From positions 496,001 to 560,000 of the forward strand of contig NZ_CAIJDP010000060.1 of the NCBI RefSeq assembly GCF_903819435.1: a stretch of DNA of 64,000 bases, read 5' to 3'. Position 1 is the first letter of the stretch. Each line of letters begins with the position of its first letter. Of this stretch, positions 58,658 through 64,000 are shown piece by piece. The notes beneath the pieces were generated by a model. That model made no database searches. It was not told the DNA's origin and saw only the letters and a list, made by a program, of their open reading frames with translations. The stretch comes from Flavobacterium salmonis. GTDB lineage: Bacteria > Bacteroidota > Bacteroidia > Flavobacteriales > Flavobacteriaceae. The translations under genes and the position numbers were made by a program.

Positions 58658-60295
58658 ATGGCTATAAAAGTAACAATGCCTCGTTTGAGCGATACTATGA
58701 CGGAAGGAACGGTAGCGACTTGGTTAAAAAAAGTAGGCGACAAAGTTAGCGAAGGAGACATCCTTGCTGAAATTGAAACAGACAAAGCAACAATGGAGTT
58801 CGAATCTTTTAACGAAGGAACTCTTTTACATATTGGAATACAAGCTGGAGAAACTGCTCCGGTTGATTCATTATTAGCAATCATCGGTAATGAAGGAGAA
58901 GATATTTCTGCTCTTTTAGCTGGTGGTGATGCTCCTGCTGCCGAAGCTCCAAAAGTGGACGCTGCACCAGCTGCTGAAACAAAAACTGAAGCTGCACCTG
59001 CAAAAGCCGCAGCTGAATTGCCAAAAGGTGTTGTAGTAGTAACTATGCCACGTTTAAGCGATACTATGACTGAAGGAACAGTTGCAACCTGGTTGAAAAA
59101 AGTAGGTGATGCTGTTGCCGAAGGTGATATTTTAGCAGAAATTGAAACTGACAAAGCTACTATGGAGTTTGAGTCTTTCAATGCCGGAACATTATTATAC
59201 ATCGGAATTCAGGAAGGAAATACAGCTCCTGTTGACAGCTTATTAGCTATCATTGGGCCAGCTGGAACTGACATTTCAGGAATTGCTGAAGGTTTTACTG
59301 CCGGAGGTGCTGCACCTGCAAATGCTCCTGCTACAGAGGAAACAAAAGCTGCTCCTGTTGCTGAAAAAGCTAAGGAAGCTGTTGCAGAAACTTCAAACGG
59401 AAGAGTTATTGCTTCGCCATTGGCTAAGAAAATTGCTTCTGACAAAGGAATTCAATTATCACAAGTTAAAGGTTCCGGAGAAAATGGGCGTATCGTAAAA
59501 AGCGACATCGAAAACTTTACTCCATCTGCACAAAAACAAGCTACTTCTGCACCAGCTGCAAAACAAGAAGCTTCTGCTCCTGCTGCTCCAAAAGTATTTG
59601 TTCCTGCGGGAGAAGTTTACACAGAAGAGATCAAAAACTCTCAAATGCGTAAAATTATCGCAAAACGTTTGGCAGAATCATTATTTACTGCCCCTCACTA
59701 CAATTTAGTGATTGAGGTAAGTATGGACGAAGCAATGGGTGCAAGAGCAACAATCAATACAGTTCCTGATACAAAAGTATCTTTTAACGATATGGTAATC
59801 AAAGCTTGTGCTTTAGCTTTGAAAAAACATCCAAAAATCAATTCTCAATGGAAAGAAGATGCGATCATCATCAATCACCATGTTAATATTGGCGTTGCTG
59901 TTGCTGTTGAAGATGGTTTAGTTGTTCCTGTATTGCGATTTACAGATGCTATGAGTTTATCTCAAATTGGCGCTTCTGTTAGAGATCTTGCCGGAAGAGC
60001 TAAAAACAAAAAATTAGGGCCTCAGGAAATGGAAGGAAGTACTTTTACAGTATCTAACCTTGGAATGTTTGGTATCACTGAATTTAATTCAATTATCAAC
60101 CAGCCAAACTCTGCAATTCTTTCTGTAGGTGCAATTGTTGAGAAACCAGTAGTTAAAAATGGTCAGATTGTAGTTGGAAACACAATGATGTTATCATTAG
60201 CTTGTGACCACAGAACAATTGACGGTGCTACCGGAGCTCAGTTCTTACAAACATTAAAACAATACATCGAAAGCCCGGTTACAATGTTGGCCTAA
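58658..60295 (+). CDS. pdhC: Dihydrolipoamide acetyltransferase (E2) of pyruvate dehydrogenase, two lipoyl domains
   Basis: 545 residues. Two nearly identical lipoyl domains (about 4-80 and 127-203) share MPRLSDTMTEGTVATWLKKV and the lipoylation motif ETDKATMEFESF (Lys 43 and Lys 166). Ala/Pro linkers join them to a peripheral-subunit-binding domain (ASPLAKKIASDKGIQLSQVK, about 250-285) and a catalytic core (about 320-545) with the active site DHRTIDGATGAQFL. It passes acetyl groups to CoA and forms the complex core. Stop codon is followed by a terminator. Confidence 0.96.
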   Translation: MAIKVTMPRLSDTMTEGTVATWLKKVGDKVSEGDILAEIETDKATMEFESFNEGTLLHIGIQAGETAPVDSLLAIIGNEGEDISALLAGGDAPAAEAPKVDAAPAAETKTEAAPAKAAAELPKGVVVVTMPRLSDTMTEGTVATWLKKVGDAVAEGDILAEIETDKATMEFESFNAGTLLYIGIQEGNTAPVDSLLAIIGPAGTDISGIAEGFTAGGAAPANAPATEETKAAPVAEKAKEAVAETSNGRVIASPLAKKIASDKGIQLSQVKGSGENGRIVKSDIENFTPSAQKQATSAPAAKQEASAPAAPKVFVPAGEVYTEEIKNSQMRKIIAKRLAESLFTAPHYNLVIEVSMDEAMGARATINTVPDTKVSFNDMVIKACALALKKHPKINSQWKEDAIIINHHVNIGVAVAVEDGLVVPVLRFTDAMSLSQIGASVRDLAGRAKNKKLGPQEMEGSTFTVSNLGMFGITEFNSIINQPNSAILSVGAIVEKPVVKNGQIVVGNTMMLSLACDHRTIDGATGAQFLQTLKQYIESPVTMLA

Positions 60296-60317
60296 TTCTT
60301 TGTTAATTTTATATTTA

Positions 60318-60352
60318 AATCCCGTTTTGTTGATTCAAAACGGGATTTTTTG
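60318..60352 (+). terminator. Terminator of pdhA-pdhC
   Basis: AATCCCGTTTTG (60318-60329) pairs perfectly with CAAAACGGGATT (60336-60347), followed by a T-run. Confidence 0.92.
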
Positions 60353-60388
60353 TTTAATTTTCATCCTCAAAATTCAATTCTTCACAAT

Positions 60389-62236
60389 ATGAAAAAACTA
60401 ATTCTTTTAGCCTTATTTCTGACAACTATTGCCTGTCAAAAAAAAGAGCAAACCGAAAAAACAACAGTTGTTGCCGATGAACACAGTTATTCTAAACCAG
60501 AACTTGCTGTTGTCAAACATCTTGATCTTGACATTAAAGTTGATTTTGACACACAAACTATTTCAGGAAAAGCTTCCTGGTTAATTGACAACATTAGCAA
60601 AGGAAATGAAATCATTTTTGACGAAAACACTTTAAATATTACAAAAGTAACTCTGGGTGATGATGAAAAAGAAACCAAATTTGAACTTGGAAAAGAAGAA
60701 GAGTTTCATGGAAAACCGCTTCATATTACAATTGAACCCAATACAACCAAAGTAAATATTTACTACAGCACAACTAAAGACGCTGTAGCTTTACAATGGC
60801 TGAAACCAGAACAAACTGCAGATAAAAAGAAACCTTTTTTATTCTCTCAGGGAGAAAGTGTTTGGTCTCGCACTTGGATTCCTTGTCAGGATTCGCCAGG
60901 AATTCGTTTTACTTATAATGCTAAAGTTACGGTACCTAAAGATTTATTAGCCGTTATGAGTGCTTTAAATCCGCAGAAGAAAAATGATACGGGGGTCTAT
61001 ACTTTTAAACAAGACAAAGCAATTCCGTCTTATTTAATGGCAATTGCTGTTGGAGATATTGAATTTCAATCGATCGACAACAGAACCGGAGTTTACGCAG
61101 AACCATCAATGCTTAAAAAATCAGCTTGGGAATTTGCTGAACTCGGAAAAATGGTTGTCGCTGCCGAAAAACTATATGGCCCATATCGCTGGGGACGTTA
61201 TGATGTTTTGGTCTTGCCTCCAAGTTTCCCGTATGGCGGAATGGAAAATCCGAACTTAACTTTTTTAACTCCTGGCGTAATTGCAGGAGATCGTTCACTA
61301 ACAAGTTTATTAGCACATGAATTAGGCCACAGCTGGAGCGGAAATTTAGTCACCAACGCAACCTGGGATGATATTTGGCTAAACGAAGGTTTTACCACTT
61401 ATGTAGAACACCGCATTGGAGAGGCTATTTTCGGGAAGAAAGAATTTGAAATGCAAAACGTTATCACCAACAAAGAATTAACTGATAATGTCGCAGAATA
61501 TGGCGATACAAGTCCGGACACAAGATTAAAAGTTAGTCTGACCGGAAGAAATCCTGATGATGGTATAAGCATGATTCCTTACGTGAAAGGATATGCTTTT
61601 TTAAGAGTTATTGAAAATGCTGTGGGACGTGAAAAATTCGATCCGTTTATCAAAAACTATTTCGATGCTCATGGATTCAAATCCATTACAACAGAGGATT
61701 TCGTTAAATATATTAACGAAAATCTTATCAAAGGAGACAAAGCTTTAGCAGATAAAATCAAACTGGAAGACTGGATTTATAAACCTGGTATCCCATCAAA
61801 CATTGTTCCTGTAAGCTCTTCCGATTTTGATGCAATCGATAAAATCCAAAAAAACTGGAGAGAAACTGGCGTTACAGGTTTGAGCAAAAAAATCACGACA
61901 ACTGCAGAAAAACAACACTTTATAGATCATCTTCCGGCTGACATTACAGCAAAAGAAATGGAAGCCATTGATAAAGAATTCAACTTTACAAAAAGCGGAA
62001 ATTTCATTATCAAGCGTCAATGGTTCGTTCAGGCAATTCGCCATCAATATAAAGCTGCAAATCCTGCAATTGAACAATTTTTAATTGGAATCAGCAGAAC
62101 CGGATCTGTAATGATGCTTTACAAAGAAATGGTTAAAACTCCGGAAGGAAAAGTTTGGGCAAAAGAAGTTTTTGAGAAAGCAAAATCTGGTTATCATGCT
62201 ACAACTATTCAGGCGGTTGAAGATGTTTTGAAATAA
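60389..62236 (+). CDS. M1-family aminopeptidase lipoprotein (leukotriene-A4-hydrolase-like)
   Basis: The 615-residue protein starts MKKLILLALFLTTIACQKKE with a lipobox Cys. The exopeptidase motif YGGMENPNLTFL and the zinc site HELGHSWSGNLVTNATWDDI then WLNEGFTTY (HExxH-x18-E) are present. The C-terminal 150 residues are the helical LTA4H-type domain. It removes N-terminal residues from peptides in the periplasm or at the inner face of the outer membrane. I use ATG 60389, since 13 upstream codons overlap the leader. Confidence 0.92.
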   Translation: MKKLILLALFLTTIACQKKEQTEKTTVVADEHSYSKPELAVVKHLDLDIKVDFDTQTISGKASWLIDNISKGNEIIFDENTLNITKVTLGDDEKETKFELGKEEEFHGKPLHITIEPNTTKVNIYYSTTKDAVALQWLKPEQTADKKKPFLFSQGESVWSRTWIPCQDSPGIRFTYNAKVTVPKDLLAVMSALNPQKKNDTGVYTFKQDKAIPSYLMAIAVGDIEFQSIDNRTGVYAEPSMLKKSAWEFAELGKMVVAAEKLYGPYRWGRYDVLVLPPSFPYGGMENPNLTFLTPGVIAGDRSLTSLLAHELGHSWSGNLVTNATWDDIWLNEGFTTYVEHRIGEAIFGKKEFEMQNVITNKELTDNVAEYGDTSPDTRLKVSLTGRNPDDGISMIPYVKGYAFLRVIENAVGREKFDPFIKNYFDAHGFKSITTEDFVKYINENLIKGDKALADKIKLEDWIYKPGIPSNIVPVSSSDFDAIDKIQKNWRETGVTGLSKKITTTAEKQHFIDHLPADITAKEMEAIDKEFNFTKSGNFIIKRQWFVQAIRHQYKAANPAIEQFLIGISRTGSVMMLYKEMVKTPEGKVWAKEVFEKAKSGYHATTIQAVEDVLK

Positions 62237-62305
62237 ACTTTTCATGAATATAATTTTATAATAGGTTGTTCTTTTGAGGGCAACCTATTTTTTTAGCGCA
62301 ATATT

Positions 62306-62405
62306 TGTGATTTCGAGTAACGAGAAATCTTCGCAAGTAACTCCGTAAAGAGAATCCAATCTTTGTCGAGCTTCTCACGAAGATTTCTCGTTCCTCGAAA
62401 TGACA
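62306..62405. repeat. MITE-like inverted repeat, second copy
   Basis: Arms 62306-62333 and 62378-62405 match at 26 of 28 positions (TTTCGAG...GAGAAATCTTCG core). The centre contains the same 15 bases TCCAATCTTTGTCGA (62355-62369) as the copy at 41063-41164. It fills part of the 533-base gene-free stretch after the M1 peptidase. Confidence 0.85.
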
Positions 62406-62511
62406 AAATTGCGGAAGAGCTTTACGACGAACTTTGACAAAGCTTACTACACGTAAAGTTTGTCATTCCTGACAGAACAAACGAAAATACTCTTATGAAA
62501 ATGACTGCCCT

Positions 62512-62584
62512 AGCCCCGATAGCAGTGAAATCCTTTTGTGGCGGGGTTCGCCACAAAAGATTGCAACGGATAGCGGGATTAGCT
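62512..62584. repeat. Conserved hairpin element, copy B
   Basis: CCCG/CGGG (62515-62518 with 62574-62577) closes the element and an 11-bp apical stem CTTTTGTGGCG/CGCCACAAAAG (62533-62543 with 62549-62559) carries loop GGGTT. It aligns along its length with copy A (41947-42018) and ends in the same AGCTxCTAAAAA. The rest of this gap holds only a CACCTTTG near-consensus -7 box at 62713-62720. Confidence 0.78.
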
Positions 62585-62769
62585 CCTAAAAAATTCTTTT
62601 TTCCATAGACAATCGAAATGATAAAATCACGCTGTTTTACTCAAAATAAAGAGAGGGAAAATTGTCCATCACATAGCGTACATTCTCCATGTTCTAAAAT
62701 CTGTAATCGTCGCACCTTTGTAATGTCAAAAGACAATAACAAATAATAAACAATTAAAAATCAAATAAA

Positions 62770-63321
62770 ATGACACGATTAACAGCATTAAACCCGGAAG
62801 AAGTAACAGGAAAAACTAAAGATTTGTTCAACGCCGTACAAGCGAAATTAGGAGGTGTTCCGAACATGATGAGAACAATGGGGAACTCTCCTGCAGTTTT
62901 GGAAGGATATCTGAATTTAAGCGGCGCTTTGAGCCATGGAAAATTAAGTGCGAAAACTGGCGAATTGATTGCTCTGGCCGTTTCAGAAAGCAATTCATGT
63001 GATTACTGTTTAGCAGCTCATACTTTTATTGGAGAAAAATTAGTAAAAGCAGATCCGGCAGTTTTAAAAGCAGCAAGATCAGGAAATTCTACAAACTCTA
63101 AAACAGAAGCTATTTTACAATTAGCTAAAACATTAATCAGTAAAAATGGTCTCGTAAATGATGAAGATGTAAATAAAGCTAAAAATGCAGGAGTTGCAGA
63201 TGCTGAAATTGTTGAAACCATTGCTCACGTAGCTTTGAACGTTCTAACAAACTATTTTAACAACGTTGCCAATACTGAAATTGATTTTACTACAGTTTCA
63301 AATTTAGAATTGCAAAAATAA
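62770..63321 (+). CDS. Carboxymuconolactone decarboxylase/AhpD-family protein
   Basis: A 183-residue protein with the AhpD-like redox motif in ESNSCDYCLAAHTFIGEKL (CxxC and following His, about residues 77-84), LGGVPNMMRTMGNSP and the helical C-terminus. Members act as peroxidase-related thiol proteins or decarboxylases. An AraC-type regulator follows in the same direction, a frequent pairing in Flavobacterium that suggests stress-inducible expression. Confidence 0.9.
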   Translation: MTRLTALNPEEVTGKTKDLFNAVQAKLGGVPNMMRTMGNSPAVLEGYLNLSGALSHGKLSAKTGELIALAVSESNSCDYCLAAHTFIGEKLVKADPAVLKAARSGNSTNSKTEAILQLAKTLISKNGLVNDEDVNKAKNAGVADAEIVETIAHVALNVLTNYFNNVANTEIDFTTVSNLELQK

Positions 63322-63342
63322 TCCAACACAAAAACAATTTAT

Positions 63343-63380
63343 AAAGATAGTTATGAATTCTTTTCATGGCTATCTTTATA
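63343..63380 (+). terminator. Hairpin after the AhpD-like gene
   Basis: Arms 63343-63357 and 63363-63377 pair over 15 positions including two G-T pairs (AAAGATAG with CTATCTTT at the base). ATATTTT follows, a moderate terminator. Confidence 0.65.
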
Positions 63381-63397
63381 TTTTAAAACCGCACTTT

Positions 63398-64000
63398 ATG
63401 AATTCTCAAAATGTTTCTACTTTAATAAATCCACAGACCGGAAATTTAGCTTTCAAAATTCTTTCATTTGAGGACAACGTTCATTTTGATCATTTACAGC
63501 GCAATAATTATTACTCTTTAATTTGGGTGACCAAAGGAAAAGGGAAAGTCAAAGCCAATTTTACAGAACATCATTTTGAAGAAAACTCTCTCCTTGCCTT
63601 TTCGCCGTATCAACCTTTCATGCTTTGTGTAAGCGAACCAATTGAAGGAATTGCGATTCACTTTCACCCTGATTTTTATTGTATCCACATGCACCAAAAA
63701 GAAGTTTCCTGCAATGGCGTTTTATTCAACAATATTTACCAGCCACCTTATGTGAAGGTAACAGAACAAGCTACGCATACTTTTAAAATGGTTTTGGAAC
63801 AAATGAAAGCTGAGATTAAAAATGCAGAATTAGCACAATATGAATTGCTGATTTCATATTTAAAAATCTTCTTAATTACAGCTTCAAGATTAAAAACCGA
63901 ACAATTAGAAGAAATGAATGCTGTTCCTAATACAAAAGAACCTTTGATTCTACAAAATCTGAAAGATGCTATTGAACTGAATTTTAAAACAAAACATTCT
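63398..64000 (+). CDS. AraC-family regulator, N-terminal part (cut by window edge)
   Basis: 201 codons are visible without a stop. The start MNSQNVSTLINPQTGNLAFK is followed by a cupin-like sensor domain (NYYSLIWVTKGKGKVKANF, ENSLLAFSPYQPFMLC, about 35-90) and a helical region beginning KEPLILQNLKDAIELNFKTK, which is where the first AraC HTH helix of this subfamily starts. The HTH itself is beyond the window. It probably regulates the preceding AhpD-like gene; ATG 63398 lies just after the terminator-like hairpin. Confidence 0.8.
   Translation, partial: MNSQNVSTLINPQTGNLAFKILSFEDNVHFDHLQRNNYYSLIWVTKGKGKVKANFTEHHFEENSLLAFSPYQPFMLCVSEPIEGIAIHFHPDFYCIHMHQKEVSCNGVLFNNIYQPPYVKVTEQATHTFKMVLEQMKAEIKNAELAQYELLISYLKIFLITASRLKTEQLEEMNAVPNTKEPLILQNLKDAIELNFKTKHS

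Noticed and set aside
57481..60295. Missing E1-beta gene taken as a broken pyruvate dehydrogenase operon
   Set aside because: The spacing of pdhA and pdhC is clean with no remnant, and in Flavobacteria the E1-beta gene commonly lies elsewhere.
62512..62584. tRNA-like gene suggested by GGTTCG in the loop of the hairpin element
   Set aside because: No acceptor stem, D-arm or anticodon arm can be formed; the other copy changes the motif to GCGTTCG.

Overview
The window looks like chromosome from a Flavobacterium-like member of the Bacteroidota. The evidence is low GC, Bacteroidota promoters (TAnnTTTG -7 boxes, with a perfectly spaced TTTG-N19-TACTTTTG before rplM), no Shine-Dalgarno pattern, TonB-dependent receptors, a bacterial GGGP synthase, and the gliding/type IX secretion genes gldJ, porU and porV. 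Almost all of it is well-packed core genome. I see no phage, plasmid, transposase or CRISPR array. Both ends cut a gene: rimP on the left and an AraC-family regulator on the right.

Layout. 1-5.6 kb: rimP, a universal stress protein, an orphan LacI regulator, then rplM-rpsI and rpsB-tsf with structured leaders. 5.6-12.9 kb: a LacI-controlled sugar locus (LacI regulator, twin palindromic operators, TonB receptor, SUT/SLC45-like permease, invertase-like hydrolase, PfkB kinase), most likely for sucrose. 13-20.3 kb: M3 peptidase, a giant TraB-domain protein, queuosine-precursor transporter, tag. 20.3-27.5 kb: a complete TPP-riboswitch thiamine operon, thiS-thiC-tenI/thiE-like-thiD-thiE-thiG-thiH-thiF. 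27.5-33.2 kb: MOSC protein, aat, an OB-fold protein with an SSB-like tail, flavin reductase, histidine kinase, HIT, greA, a small lipoprotein. 33.2-39.6 kb (minus strand): GGGP synthase, PnuC, a NadR-kinase/DUF4301 fusion, arfB, then a second TPP riboswitch driving a TonB receptor. 39.6-41 kb: a Crp/Fnr regulator beside a membrane protein and a truncated globin, with a palindrome at class II position. 41-46 kb: phosphopantetheinyl transferase, ahcY, two lineage-specific exported proteins and a gene remnant. 45.7-48.3 kb: an alkylation-repair cluster with shuffled Ada domains. 48.5-57 kb: murF and gldJ, divergent from porU-porV. 57-64 kb: cdd, pdhA-pdhC, M1 peptidase, an AhpD-like protein and the start of an AraC regulator.

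The two TPP riboswitches tie together thiamine synthesis (20-27 kb) and probable outer-membrane thiamine uptake (33-35 kb). The sugar locus follows the usual Bacteroidota route: outer-membrane receptor, inner-membrane permease, hydrolase, kinase.

The most interesting unexplained material is between genes. A hairpin element occurs at 41947-42018 and 62512-62584, with a probable divergent third copy between thiS and thiC; its closing stem covaries (CCTG/CAGG, CCCG/CGGG, GGG/CCC), which points to a selected RNA or DNA structure. There is also a MITE-like long inverted repeat (two full copies), a family of AATTCCAAA hairpins at 3' ends, and hairpins directly at the predicted transcription starts of rplM, greA and pdhA. 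All functional calls are from reading the sequence only; no database search was run.
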